NCBI GenBank assembly: GCA_031553755.1
Contig: JAVBKZ010000006.1
Span: 1-42,720 of the forward strand
Length of the DNA stretch: 42,720 nt
Direction: 5' to 3'
DNA from: JAIRVZ01 sp031553755
Lineage (GTDB): Bacteria > Bacteroidota > Bacteroidia > Bacteroidales > Azobacteroidaceae
Part shown: piece after piece, positions 1 through 7,981 of the stretch
Numbering within the stretch: position 1 is the first letter of the stretch
Layout of the letters: every line of letters starts with the position of its first letter
The notes under the pieces: generated by a model
Seen by the model: the letters and a program-made list of their open reading frames with translations, nothing else
Told to the model about the DNA's origin: nothing
The model's database searches: none
Position numbers and translations under genes: made by a program

Positions 1-2
1 AG

Positions 3-134
3 CAGAAAGTCAGCGGATACTTCCGATCCGATGCCGGTGCGGACTCTTTCTCACAACTGCTTTCTATCGCTGATACTGCCAGGAAGAATGGAAGGTCAAG
101 GTATTATGCGTTGGCAGAAATTGCCAAATTGTAA
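3..134 (+). CDS. C-terminal end of a transposase-like gene, cut by the left edge
   Basis: An open frame enters from the left edge and ends with TAA at 132-134, giving about 43 residues. It contains FRSDAGADSF followed by IADTARKNGRS and ends in ALAEIAKL. Tails of this kind, with an FRS/T-x-x-GA stretch and a TARKNG helix, occur at the end of IS66-like transposases, but the piece is too short to fix the family. The sequence just after the stop probably contains the end of the element. The next reading frame (201-470) lacks its 5' part, so this element probably destroyed it. Confidence 0.4.
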   Translation, partial: QKVSGYFRSDAGADSFSQLLSIADTARKNGRSRYYALAEIAKL

Positions 135-200
135 AATCCCGTAGATCCTAAAGTGCTGACCTGAGTAGTTACGGATTATTATAACAGTAGGAAAGATGGA

Positions 201-470
201 TTGACTGAAGATTTAAAAAGAAAATTTGAAGGAGAAACCGACCTTATCGTTAAAGAAAACATTTCAGGGTATCGAACAATATGTGAAAAATTCACACGAA
301 ACAAGGCAAATCAAAATTATAAATGTTACATGGCAATCGAAATAGGAAGAGATGAATTGTCGAAAGCATTATATAACAAACTAACAGATCAGCAAATCTT
401 GAGAATAGATTACGATTATGAGAAATTTCAGGAGAAATTTAATGCAGAGATGAATAAAAGTGAGAATTAA
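201..470 (+). pseudogene. Decapitated LPP20-like protein, C-terminal part only
   Basis: The frame is open from about 165 and the only start candidate is a TTG at 201, so no convincing start exists. The product (about 89 residues) has the segment CYMAIEIGRDELSKALYNKL then LRIDYDYEKFQEKF, which I recognise as the C-terminal end of LPP20-like envelope proteins of Bacteroidales. The signal peptide and most of the LPP20 domain, which should lie upstream, are absent and replaced by transposon-derived sequence (1-134). It sits 8 nt before a second LPP20-like gene, so the two were probably one operon. I treat it as a remnant; a short expressed protein cannot be excluded. Confidence 0.55.
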
Positions 471-478
471 TTTTTGTT

Positions 479-1450
479 ATGAAACAAAGGATTTTGCTCA
501 TTCACATTCTCATTATATTCTTGTCTTTTTCTGTATCTAATGCACAGAATATAAAACCTCACTGGATAGATTTCGAAACAAGAGAAAAATCATATCCCCC
601 AAGTATATTTTTTACTGGGTACGTTGAGGGTAATGTACATGCAAATGAAGATGTTGATCAGACAAAAAAACGCTTACTAAAAGATGCCCAAGCTTATCTT
701 GTTGAAAGTATTCGAACAACAATAAGCAGCAGTTCTATTTCAAATAATAGCAGTTCTATAGTAAAGAATAGCGAACATAATTATCAAACAGAGATCATAA
801 AGTCTTCTCTCAACTCAGATATCAGCACAAAGGCTAATGCGGAAGTCGTGGGTATAAAAATAGAAACCTATTATGATGCAAGCAATGAAACTGTTTACGC
901 CTTTGCTTATGTAAACAAATATGAGTTAATAGGCTATTATAAAAGTAATTTGTCTGTTAATCTAAATCAAGTGGAAGGATTTCTGCAAACGGCACAAACA
1001 TTGGAAATCGATGGAGAAAAAGTAAAAGCACGCCAGCAATGTGAATCGGCAATAAGCTTATTTAGCAAAGTACGTTATGCACAAGATTTACTCACTATAT
1101 TAGATTCCAGCATTTCTACTGAAAGCTTGCAACTACAGAAAACAGAATACCTGTATCGTACTATTACACAAATGCAGGTGCAATTGGCGCAAGGAATACA
1201 TGTATATATTGAAAGTAACGAAGATTTGTTCGGTGAAAAAGTAAATATTGTTGTCAATAAGGTAAAAGGAATGCTGGCTAAAAATGGGTGCAGTTTCGTT
1301 GATACAGCTGAAAATTCCGATTATAGAATATTATTAAATGCAAAAACAAGAAAGATAGGCGAGGAAAAATCTGCTATTGTTTTCTGCTATGGAGACATCG
1401 AAGTTGAGTTGTATTGTAACAAAAAAAAAGAAAATTATATATCAAAATGA
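479..1450 (+). CDS. Secreted LPP20-like protein, frameshifted near its 3' end
   Basis: The 323-residue product has a signal peptide at residues 1-22 ending in SNAQ, followed by a mature region starting with HWIDFETRE. An LPP20-type segment at about 50-150 has regularly spaced alanines (KDAQAYLVESI) and a Ser/Asn-rich linker, and the AFAYVNKYELIGYY stretch is typical of the family. After about residue 155 comes a helical region. Bacteroidales relatives are exported envelope proteins of unknown function. The frame ends early at 1450 because of a run of nine A at 1421-1429. Removing one A extends the protein to about 359 residues with the tail KRAEREAFEEV, which looks like the natural C-terminus. 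Either the run is an error or mutation, or it is a slippage site. Confidence 0.6.
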   Translation: MKQRILLIHILIIFLSFSVSNAQNIKPHWIDFETREKSYPPSIFFTGYVEGNVHANEDVDQTKKRLLKDAQAYLVESIRTTISSSSISNNSSSIVKNSEHNYQTEIIKSSLNSDISTKANAEVVGIKIETYYDASNETVYAFAYVNKYELIGYYKSNLSVNLNQVEGFLQTAQTLEIDGEKVKARQQCESAISLFSKVRYAQDLLTILDSSISTESLQLQKTEYLYRTITQMQVQLAQGIHVYIESNEDLFGEKVNIVVNKVKGMLAKNGCSFVDTAENSDYRILLNAKTRKIGEEKSAIVFCYGDIEVELYCNKKKENYISK

Positions 1451-1559
1451 AATTTCACAAAAAGCGGGGTCAAATGATTCAAAACGAGCAGAGAGAGAAG
1501 CATTTGAAGAGGTTTCTGTTATAATTGCCAACAATATTTTCGAATATATAAATAATTAA
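1422..1559 (+). pseudogene. Out-of-frame 3' end of the LPP20-like gene
   Basis: In the +1 frame relative to the upstream gene, after the A9 run, about 45 codons encode NDSKRAEREAFEEVSVIIAN and end FEYINN with a TAA at 1557-1559. The charged, helical, alanine-containing character fits the end of LPP20/CsgG-like envelope proteins. It has no start of its own that makes sense. I read it as the rightful C-terminus of the gene at 479, separated by one base. Confidence 0.6.
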
Positions 1560-1589
1560 TTTAAAATATATAATTATTAATTGAAAGTT

Positions 1590-2510
1590 ATGAAGAAGAC
1601 AATTTTTTTATTGCTAGCCATTTTAAGTGCAAGTTTAACTTGTGGACAAGACAAACAAAAATTAGCCGTGTATGTAACAGCTTCCGATGGAGTAATGGAG
1701 GAAACTCGAAAAATTATTGGAAGTGAGTTAGTTGCAGCTATTGCATTGAATGACAAGTATTCTGCCGTTGAAAGAACATCTGAGTTTTTGACAGAGTTAG
1801 GAAAAGAACAAGGTTATCAAAGAACCGGAAATGTTGATGATTCCCAAATTAGTAAATTAGGAAAACAATTTGGAGTTAGTGTAGTTTGTATTGCAGAAAT
1901 TACCCCCTATGATAAAGCCTACTACATTCAAGCTCGTTTTATTAATGTAGAGAATGCATTAATTATGAGTACGGCAAGAGTAACTTCGAACTTAAGAGGT
2001 CTTGATGAAGTGGTTAGGACTGCTGAAAGTTTAGCTACCAAACTAATAGGCAGTGATAATTTACAGGGAAATGCAAAAAAAGAACCGGAGTTATCCTATA
2101 AAAAACTTTCTTATGATGAATTTAAAGCTATCTCTAAAAAGGAACGATTAAACTTATTACAAGGAAATATTTTGGCACAAAGTGCTTATAAAAGCTATAA
2201 ATCAAAAAAAGTTACAGGATGGATGTTGATGGGAGCAGGCGCTACAGCTTTAATAATTGGTGCCACCATTCCACTTGAAGAATTAGAACCTGAAAAAGAT
2301 TTTGGGAAAGATTATGGGACTATAAATGGTATTTTAGCTGGAGGAGGAGGAGCCGTAATGCTTAGCGGTGCAATCGTATTGTTATCAAATAGTCTAAAAA
2401 AAACATATAATTTTTATGTTCGTGGGAATAATAGCAAAGCAGTTTCATTGACCGCAACACCTATAATTAGTCCGAATAATGTAGGTTTCGGATTAAGATT
2501 AGTTTTTTAA
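1590..2510 (+). CDS. Secreted CsgG/LpoB-like protein with two C-terminal hydrophobic segments
   Basis: I use the ATG at 1590 (306 residues) rather than the TTG nine bases upstream because MKKTIFLLLAILSASLTCGQ is then a clean signal peptide. The next ~130 residues (KLAVYVTASDG ... ELVAAIALNDKYSAVERTSEFL ... LGKQFGVSVVCIAEITPYD ... YYIQARFINVENA) follow the alpha/beta pattern of CsgG/LpoB-type periplasmic domains: a short-lived-looking hypervariable start, an 'x-ERT' strand, and a repeated strand-helix unit. Two hydrophobic, glycine-rich segments near residues 210-228 and 245-265 could be membrane segments. It lies 30 nt after the LPP20-like gene on the same strand. The association of LPP20- and CsgG-like proteins suggests an envelope complex, but its role is unknown. 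Confidence 0.6.
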   Translation: MKKTIFLLLAILSASLTCGQDKQKLAVYVTASDGVMEETRKIIGSELVAAIALNDKYSAVERTSEFLTELGKEQGYQRTGNVDDSQISKLGKQFGVSVVCIAEITPYDKAYYIQARFINVENALIMSTARVTSNLRGLDEVVRTAESLATKLIGSDNLQGNAKKEPELSYKKLSYDEFKAISKKERLNLLQGNILAQSAYKSYKSKKVTGWMLMGAGATALIIGATIPLEELEPEKDFGKDYGTINGILAGGGGAVMLSGAIVLLSNSLKKTYNFYVRGNNSKAVSLTATPIISPNNVGFGLRLVF

Positions 2511-2676
2511 ACTTAGTTTTAGGGGGTATTTCAAAAGCAAATTGATAGAATACGGATAACAAAAGTTGCTTTTTCTATTTGTACTTAGAATAATTTATAT
2601 CATAAAATTTATTACAAAATCTGTAGTAACAATACAATATTGCTGTTCATGACAGGTACAGAAGTAAATAAGTAAA

Positions 2677-3896
2677 GACACTGTCCAATAAATTGTGTAA
2701 ATAAAAAAAACTACAGGTTTTCAAGAGCTTGTAGTTTTTTTATTTTATACATTTGAAACATGGAAATACCAAAAGAATTTTTAGGTAAAGACTTTCTGTC
2801 GCAATTTAAGACAGGCGAAGATGTAGACAATTTCTTAAGAGAATTGCACACAAAAGTATATGAACAAATGCTGGAAGGGGAGATGGATTCTCATTTAGGC
2901 TATGAGAAGCATTCCCGCGATGGCATTCATAGTGGCAACTCGCGCAATGGGAGTTACAGTAAAACTATCCAAGATGAATATGGAGAATCAGAGATCCAAG
3001 TGCCGAGGGATCGCAATGGTGATTTTGAACCGGTTGTCGTACCCAAGCATCAGAATCGAGGGTCTTCTATAGAGCGTTTGGTCATCTCTTTATATGCTAA
3101 AGGGATGAGTGTATCAGACATAGAAAATGAGATGAAGGAGATTTACAGGATGAATCTCTCGACTTCTACCATATCATTGATTACCAACAAAGTTACTCAA
3201 TCAGCAATCGAGTGGCAGAATCGTCCTTTGGACAGTTTGTATTTGATTGTTTGGATGGACGGCATCGTTTTCAAGGTCAGGGAATCCGGCAAAGTGATCA
3301 ATAAGACTGTTTATTTATGTGTAGGCCTGAATAAAGATGGTTTCAAGGAGGTTTTAGGTATGTGGGTTGGCAAGACGGAGAGTTCCTCGTTTTGGATGGG
3401 TGTACTGACAGATCTCAAGGCTCGAGGAGTGGAAGATATCCTTGTTACGGTTACCGACAATCTGAATGGATTCACTGATACGATCAAGAGTGTATTTCCT
3501 GAATCTACGACTCAGATCTGTGTTGTCCATCAGATCCGTAATTCCTGTCGTTATGTGGTTTGGAAAGAAAAAAAGGAGTTCACATCGGATATGAAGAACA
3601 TCTATAATGCACCTACTAAATCAGCCGCAGAGAGGGAACTTGAGCTTTTTGAGCAGAAATGGGGCTCGAAATACCCTTATGCCATCCGTTCCTGGCGTGG
3701 CAACTGGGATGATTTGACTTCATTTTTCGACTTTCCAATAGAAATACGTAAAATCATCTATACCACCAATTTGATAGAGAATTTGAATGGAAAAATCCGA
3801 AAATACACCAAAAACAAGCTCTCATTTCCCAATGATGATGCTTTGAAGAAGTCTGTATATCTGTCTATTAGTGAGATCGAAAAGAAATGGAGTCAG
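2677..3896 (+). mobile_element. IS256-family insertion sequence, right end deleted
   Basis: The left end starts at about 2677 with GACACTGTCC followed by AATAAATTGTGTAAAT, a typical IS256-family terminal sequence. The transposase begins at 2760. On the right the IS sequence stops inside the transposase gene at about 3890-3896, with no right inverted repeat and no 3' untranslated part. Beyond the junction the DNA is a truncated ADP-ribosylglycohydrolase gene. The left flank (2511-2676) contains nothing that looks like the missing 5' half of that gene, so this is not a simple insertion. It fits an IS-adjacent deletion or recombination. Confidence 0.7.
2704..2744 (+). terminator. Hairpin with T-run inside the IS256 left end
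   Basis: A12-bp arm AAAAAAACTACA (2704-2715) pairs perfectly with TGTAGTTTTTTT (2730-2741), extended by a G-T and a G-C pair, with a 10-nt loop and following T-rich sequence. It sits between the IS end and the transposase start. Such structures in insertion sequences stop transcription entering from the host, so it probably shields the transposase from outside promoters. Confidence 0.6.
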
Positions 3897-3959
3897 GTAA
3901 ATATTTTCCGGATAATGTTGTATTTGATATTGGCAATGGAACAAGAAAGGCTATTGTAA
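2760..3959 (+). CDS. IS256-family transposase with foreign C-terminus
   Basis: The family is clear from the N-terminal EMDSHLGYEKH segment and the DDE triad: D167 in WMDGI, D233 in VTDNLNGF and E340 in TTNLIENLNGKIRKYT. It would cut and paste its own element through the terminal inverted repeats. Up to SEIEKKWSQ (residue 379) the sequence is normal. The final ~20 residues (VNIFRIMLYLILAMEQERLL) do not fit the family, which normally has a conserved tail of about 25 residues here. They are an out-of-frame reading of the downstream glycohydrolase gene. The total of 399 residues therefore looks normal only by chance. The missing tail and the missing right inverted repeat make this copy immobile by itself. 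Confidence 0.85.
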   Translation: MEIPKEFLGKDFLSQFKTGEDVDNFLRELHTKVYEQMLEGEMDSHLGYEKHSRDGIHSGNSRNGSYSKTIQDEYGESEIQVPRDRNGDFEPVVVPKHQNRGSSIERLVISLYAKGMSVSDIENEMKEIYRMNLSTSTISLITNKVTQSAIEWQNRPLDSLYLIVWMDGIVFKVRESGKVINKTVYLCVGLNKDGFKEVLGMWVGKTESSSFWMGVLTDLKARGVEDILVTVTDNLNGFTDTIKSVFPESTTQICVVHQIRNSCRYVVWKEKKEFTSDMKNIYNAPTKSAAERELELFEQKWGSKYPYAIRSWRGNWDDLTSFFDFPIEIRKIIYTTNLIENLNGKIRKYTKNKLSFPNDDALKKSVYLSISEIEKKWSQVNIFRIMLYLILAMEQERLL

Positions 3960-4720
3960 ACGATTTTAAGCTGCAAAATTCACTTGGCAATGGAGTTTTT
4001 GCAAGATTATTGCCAATTTCATTAATCGAAGCTTTAACAACGCAGAAAATTAGTCAAAACACGGTTGTTGAATTAATCTCGCTAACACACACTGCAAATT
4101 CAGATTTGATTGCTTGCGTAGAGATTTATTCGAATTTAATAAAAGGCTTATTAATCAATGACATTGACTTGAAAAATAAAGCTATCAATCAGTTCAAAGC
4201 ACTAATGATTGACGAAGAATTTAGATATATTGCAGAGACAGAAAAAGGTAGTGCTTACGGCACATTGAAAATATTGATTCAGGAATATCAAAAAGGAAGC
4301 TCATTACAAGATGTAATCAAATTAGGAGGAGATACAGACTCAAATGGTGCATTTTACGGTGCATTATATTATGCAACAAGAGATCTTCCTACAAAATACA
4401 TCAAGAAAATAAGAAAAACAGAGGTATTGCAAGAGTATTTAGACAGGTTTAAGCATTATTGTCCGATTTGTCATGTTGAATTAGAATTACACTCACGCTA
4501 TCCGAATTATGTATGTGGGAAATGTAGATCAAAAGCAACAGATAAAGACGGTAGATTATTAAGTTTTTCAAATATTGATTTTTCAGGAGGGTTTCAAGCA
4601 AGGTATAATGATACTCAAGAAATTTACAATAGTCATATTTGTTACATCAATGGAATTGAATGTTATGCTAACGAGGCTCGCTTTGGAGGTATTGTAATTG
4701 AAAAATTAGAAGACAATTGA
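3887..4720 (+). pseudogene. ADP-ribosylglycohydrolase with zinc-ribbon tail, N-terminal half lost
   Basis: The family removes ADP-ribose from proteins or small molecules, using two metal ions bound by an N-terminal TDDT-type motif and a C-terminal GGDTD motif. Here the second motif is present (GGDTDSNGAFYGALYYA, D149 and D151), as are upstream family segments (FDIGNGTRKAI, SLGNGVFARLLPISLI). The first ~90 residues with the first motif are missing, cut off by the IS256 junction at 3888-3900; the ATG at 3887 lies in IS sequence. After the catalytic domain comes a separate domain: C192-x2-C195, C210-x2-C213 (a zinc ribbon), then about 65 residues with FSNIDFSGGFQARY and EARFGGIVIEKL. I know no function for it. 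Probably inactive. Confidence 0.75.
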
Positions 4721-4787
4721 AACTTATTGACAATCTTCGAGAAACAAATTTCAAATAATTTCGTGAGCTATTTCGTGAGTTAAAATA

Positions 4788-4824
4788 AAAACGACTGAAT
4801 TAATCTATTATTAATCAGTCGTTT
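4788..4824. terminator. Bidirectional hairpin between the glycohydrolase remnant and tRNA-Lys
   Basis: AAACGACTGA (4789-4798) pairs with TCAGTCGTTT (4815-4824), and the stem is flanked by an A-run on the left and a T-rich stretch on the right. On the plus strand it can end transcription of the glycohydrolase remnant, and on the minus strand that of tRNA-Lys. Confidence 0.65.
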
Positions 4825-4838
4825 ATTTATTTTAGTTG

Positions 4839-4911
4839 TGATCCACCTGGGGCTCGAACCCAGGACCCCATCCTTAAAAGGGATGTGCTCTACCTGCTGA
4901 GCTAGTGAATC
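4839..4911 (-). tRNA. tRNA-Lys (anticodon UUU)
   Basis: Read on the minus strand, 73 nt fold into a complete cloverleaf. The acceptor GATTCAC pairs with GTGGATC (one G-T pair), the D stem is GCTC/GAGC, the anticodon stem CATCC/GGATG holds loop CTTTTAA with anticodon TTT, and the T stem CTGGG/CCCAG holds TTCGAGC. The discriminator base is A and CCA is not encoded. A phylum-type promoter lies 28 nt upstream, and a hairpin terminator lies 15 nt downstream. It is transcribed alone. Confidence 0.95.
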
Positions 4912-4938
4912 TCCCTATTTGCTTCTCAAAAGCGAGTG

Positions 4939-4968
4939 CAAAGGTAAAATTAAAAATTGAATAAACAA
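4939..4968 (-). promoter_or_regulatory. Bacteroidota promoter for tRNA-Lys
   Basis: On the minus strand TTG (4966-4968), a 19-nt spacer and TACCTTTG (4939-4946) match the phylum consensus TTG-N19-21-TAnnTTTG. The expected start point lies about 20 nt before the mature tRNA. Confidence 0.75.
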
Positions 4969-5161
4969 ATAAAATCGTGTTTTTTTTGTCTTTTTTCTTG
5001 TTGTAAAATGTAATTTGTCAAATTTAGAATATCTTTCTTTGTGTTAAGTTGTTTTGTGTCAATTAAATATATTTTCTTCCGTTTTTTATTTTTTATTTTC
5101 GAAACTTTTTCATTTTTCTTTTGTTTAATATTATGAATTTAAATTATAATATATTTTTATT

Positions 5162-5662
5162 ATGTCAAAAATAACATTCAAAGGATCTCTTGTTGATACT
5201 AATGGAAATTTACCTGCAACGGGTACAATTGCTCCTGATTTTAATTTAGTACAGACTGATTTAAGCGAATTATCCCTTAATGATTTAAGAGGAAAAAAAG
5301 TAGTTCTTAATATATTCCCAAGTTTAGATACGAGTGTATGCGCAAATTCGGTTCGTAAGTTCAATAAAGAAGCAGCGAACTTGAATAATACTGTCGTTTT
5401 GGCGATTTCGAAAGATTTACCTTTTGCTCATGCTCGTTTTTGTTCAACAGAAGGTATTGACAACGTGAAACCTCTGTCTGATTTTCGAACAAACAGTTTT
5501 GATAATAATTATGGCGTTTTGATGATAAACGGACCCCTGAAAGGCCTATTGTCTCGTTCCGTTGTTGTTATTAATGAAAATGGGGAAGTTATTTATACTG
5601 AGCAAGTTCCTGAGATTACACAAGAACCTGATTATGACGAAGCTCTCAAAGTTTTACGTTAG
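5162..5662 (+). CDS. tpx: Thiol peroxidase (Tpx)
   Basis: This 166-residue peroxiredoxin reduces hydrogen peroxide and organic peroxides with electrons from thioredoxin. The peroxidatic cysteine is C60 in FPSLDTSVC and the resolving cysteine is C94 in ARFCSTEG, the spacing found in bacterial Tpx (about C61/C95). The N-terminal TIAPDFNLV and the length are also standard. It is cytoplasmic and stands alone: tRNA-Lys lies upstream on the other strand and a strong terminator follows at 5710. The roughly 250 bases upstream (4912-5161) are very AT-rich. I see no promoter there that fully fits the phylum consensus for this gene. Confidence 0.93.
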   Translation: MSKITFKGSLVDTNGNLPATGTIAPDFNLVQTDLSELSLNDLRGKKVVLNIFPSLDTSVCANSVRKFNKEAANLNNTVVLAISKDLPFAHARFCSTEGIDNVKPLSDFRTNSFDNNYGVLMINGPLKGLLSRSVVVINENGEVIYTEQVPEITQEPDYDEALKVLR

Positions 5663-5709
5663 TATATATTAGATGGTAGTTTTTGTTAAGGTTAAAGATT
5701 GGTATTTAA

Positions 5710-5750
5710 GGATTGTCAAAAGTTTTTTAATTGGCAATCCTTATTTTTTT
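5710..5750 (+). terminator. Intrinsic terminator of tpx
   Basis: GGATTGTCAA (5710-5719) pairs with TTGGCAATCC (5731-5740), with one G-T pair and an 11-nt loop, and is followed by TTATTTTTTTT. It separates tpx from the converging permease gene ending at 5754. Confidence 0.8.
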
Positions 5751-5753
5751 TAA

Positions 5754-6977
5754 CTATTTAAGCCATTTTTTTGATAAATAGTATACCGGATATAAAGCGC
5801 CTAAAAATCCGATTGCCATTACGGTAAAAAAGACAAATAACGCATCGGTAAAAATTACCTGTACGGGATAGGCGTCAACAACAAATGTTCCATCAACATC
5901 ACTTAATTTCAATAATCCGAAATATTGTTGAATTAAACACAAAAGTACGCCAAATATAATTCCTATAATGGCTCCTATAATCGAAATCATCCATCCTTCA
6001 AAAAGGAAAATCCAGGATATCAATTGATTATCGGCTCCCATATTGCGTAAAGTTATTACATCTTTTTGTTTTTCGATAACAAGCATGGAAAGCGAACCGA
6101 TGATATTGAATATAGCGATTATCAAAATAAAACAAAGAATCAAAAAAGTCATCCATTTTTCGATGCTCATCATCTTGAATGAAGCTTCTTGTTGCTGATA
6201 ACGATTTTTAACCTCAAAATTTTCCCCAAGTATTTTTCCTATTGTTTTTTGTGTTTTTTCAATATCTTTTTCCGATTTCAATTTGATTTCCAACGAACTA
6301 ATTTCATTGTTATAATCAAATAAAGATTTTGTCAATTCGATAGGTACGATTACGATGTTATCGTCATAAACAGGTTGATCGATTTGAAAAATACCCGACA
6401 TGTAAACGGCTTCGTTTTTGAAAGAAGACAAAGGATTGAGCGCGTTTATTTTCGAATTCCTGTCGGGAGCATATATTTCTATCGGGTATACAGCCCCTGC
6501 GTGCGCTCCTAACTTGAAAGCAATTCCAATACCTAATGTCGCGTAGTAATTAGAACTGTCGGATAATTTGAATGTTCCGTCAAACAAAGAACTATCGATA
6601 GGAACAAGTTTGTTGAAATTATCAGAAACTCCTTTGAGAGTTCCGGGAACTTGCCTGTCTTCGTATTTTAAGAGGACATTATCTTCCAAAACTTCGGAAA
6701 ATATTTGTATTTCAGGTAGCTTTTTTATTTCTATAATTTCAGGCGATTGGGAATCGAAAACTTTGCCTTTGACAGGTGTTATTTTGAGTTCAGGGTCGAA
6801 CGAACTGAACATTTTCGATACTAAATCTTCGAATCCGTTAAAAACCGACATCGAACAAATCATTGCCATTGTAGCAACGGCTACACCGCATACTGCTACC
6901 GATGAGATTATATTGATGGCATTGTGTGATTTCTTTGAAAAAAGATACCGTTTTGCTATGTGAAATGATAAATTCAC
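5754..6977 (-). CDS. Lol-type ABC transporter permease (FtsX family)
   Basis: The 407-residue protein has the architecture of lipoprotein-releasing permeases: one membrane helix near residues 22-46, a large periplasmic domain to about 275, then three helices near 277-303, 320-350 and 378-400. The N-terminal FHIAKRYLFSKKSHNAINIISSVAVCGVAVATMAM is characteristic of the LolC/E type, which extracts outer-membrane lipoproteins from the inner membrane together with the ATPase LolD. LolD is not in the window. The start is GTG at 6975-6977, one base after the rbfA stop, with no in-frame ATG in the gap, so the two are translated together. Whether it is nearer LolC or LolE cannot be decided; this phylum usually has one or two such proteins. 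Confidence 0.85.
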   Translation of the reverse strand: MNLSFHIAKRYLFSKKSHNAINIISSVAVCGVAVATMAMICSMSVFNGFEDLVSKMFSSFDPELKITPVKGKVFDSQSPEIIEIKKLPEIQIFSEVLEDNVLLKYEDRQVPGTLKGVSDNFNKLVPIDSSLFDGTFKLSDSSNYYATLGIGIAFKLGAHAGAVYPIEIYAPDRNSKINALNPLSSFKNEAVYMSGIFQIDQPVYDDNIVIVPIELTKSLFDYNNEISSLEIKLKSEKDIEKTQKTIGKILGENFEVKNRYQQQEASFKMMSIEKWMTFLILCFILIIAIFNIIGSLSMLVIEKQKDVITLRNMGADNQLISWIFLFEGWMISIIGAIIGIIFGVLLCLIQQYFGLLKLSDVDGTFVVDAYPVQVIFTDALFVFFTVMAIGFLGALYPVYYLSKKWLK

Positions 6978-6978
6978 G

Positions 6979-7314
6979 TTATGATTTCAAGAGTTTATCT
7001 ATATTTTCAAGGTAATCAATCGATTCATCCAGAAAAAAAGACAATTCGGGTATTTTCCGTAACTGTAACCGGACCCTTTGCCCCAAATCATATCTGATCG
7101 CTTTGTTGTTATCTTTGATCGCTTGAATAATTTCCGTGCTTTTTTCTGAAGGAAAAATACTCAAATATACTTTCGCAATGCTTAAATCCGCGCTAACCCT
7201 GACTTCACTTACTGAAATCAATACTCCATGCATCGCTTTTGTTTGCAATAAAAATATGTCGCCTAATTCTTTTTGCAACAATCTGCCTATTTTTTGTAAT
7301 CTTGTTGTTTCCAT
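6979..7314 (-). CDS. rbfA: Ribosome-binding factor A
   Basis: RbfA binds the 30S subunit and helps the 5' end of 16S rRNA mature, mainly in the cold. The 111-residue product starting METTRLQKIGRLLQKELGDIF has the KH-like fold pattern with VLISVSEVRVSADLSIAKVYLSI and ends in FLDESIDYLENIDKLL, the family's C-terminal motif. I choose the ATG at 7314; the frame stays open another 15 codons upstream, but those overlap the methyltransferase stop region and do not resemble RbfA. It sits between an O-methyltransferase and the Lol permease and is separated from the latter by one base. Confidence 0.92.
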   Translation of the reverse strand: METTRLQKIGRLLQKELGDIFLLQTKAMHGVLISVSEVRVSADLSIAKVYLSIFPSEKSTEIIQAIKDNNKAIRYDLGQRVRLQLRKIPELSFFLDESIDYLENIDKLLKS

Positions 7315-7348
7315 AATCCATTTAATTTTGTTGAGAATCCTTAATATA

Positions 7349-7981
7349 TCATTCTTCATACTTCATTATCAAAGTAAGTCCATCCCTTAATGGAATTATT
7401 ACTTTTTCAACCCTTTTATCTTTTGCTATTTTTTCGTTAAATTGTTTTATCCCAATCGTTTGTTTGTCATTTTCATGTGCCTCTTCAAGCACTTTTCCAT
7501 CCCACAATGTATTATCCGCGATAATTAATCCGCCGGGCCTGACTTTGTCAAATACAAGGTCGTAATATTCGGAATACAATCGTTTATCGGCATCTATAAA
7601 AACCATATCGAATGTTTCATTCAATAGTGGAATTATCTCCATCGCGTCTCCAATATGTAATTTTATTTTATCTTTACATAAAGATTGATTGAAATATTTA
7701 AGTACGAAATCTTCTAATTCATCATTGATTTCGATGGTATGTATGATACCGGTTTCAGATAATCCTTCCGCCAAACAAAGGGTCGCGTATCCTGTATATG
7801 TTCCTATTTCCAAGATTTTTTCAGGGCGAGACATCCGGCAAAACATTTTTAAAATCCGGCCTTGCAAATGTCCTGAAAGCATTCTTGGTCGCAACAAATT
7901 TACATGCGCGTCCCGGTTCAGGCGATTTAGTAATTCTCCTTCTTCATCGATATGGGATAAAATATAATTTTCTTCTTTCAT
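7349..7981 (-). CDS. SAM-dependent O-methyltransferase (Methyltransf_3 family)
   Basis: The 210-residue protein has the SAM-binding motif ILEIGTYTGYATL near residue 55, the acidic loop HTIEINDELEDF, and the metal-site segments MVFIDADKRLYSEYYD and IIADNTLWDGKV that define the catechol/caffeoyl-CoA O-methyltransferase-like family. Some bacterial members modify tRNA uridines, others act on small phenolics; the sequence does not tell which. Its ATG overlaps the stop codon of pyk by 4 nt (ATGA arrangement), and it precedes rbfA by 34 nt, so it belongs to the same transcript. Confidence 0.88.
   Translation of the reverse strand: MKEENYILSHIDEEGELLNRLNRDAHVNLLRPRMLSGHLQGRILKMFCRMSRPEKILEIGTYTGYATLCLAEGLSETGIIHTIEINDELEDFVLKYFNQSLCKDKIKLHIGDAMEIIPLLNETFDMVFIDADKRLYSEYYDLVFDKVRPGGLIIADNTLWDGKVLEEAHENDKQTIGIKQFNEKIAKDKRVEKVIIPLRDGLTLIMKYEE

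Noticed and set aside
2748..2755. TACATTTG as the transposase promoter
   Set aside because: It lies 5 nt before the ATG with no TTG at 19-21 nt; transcription would start inside the gene.
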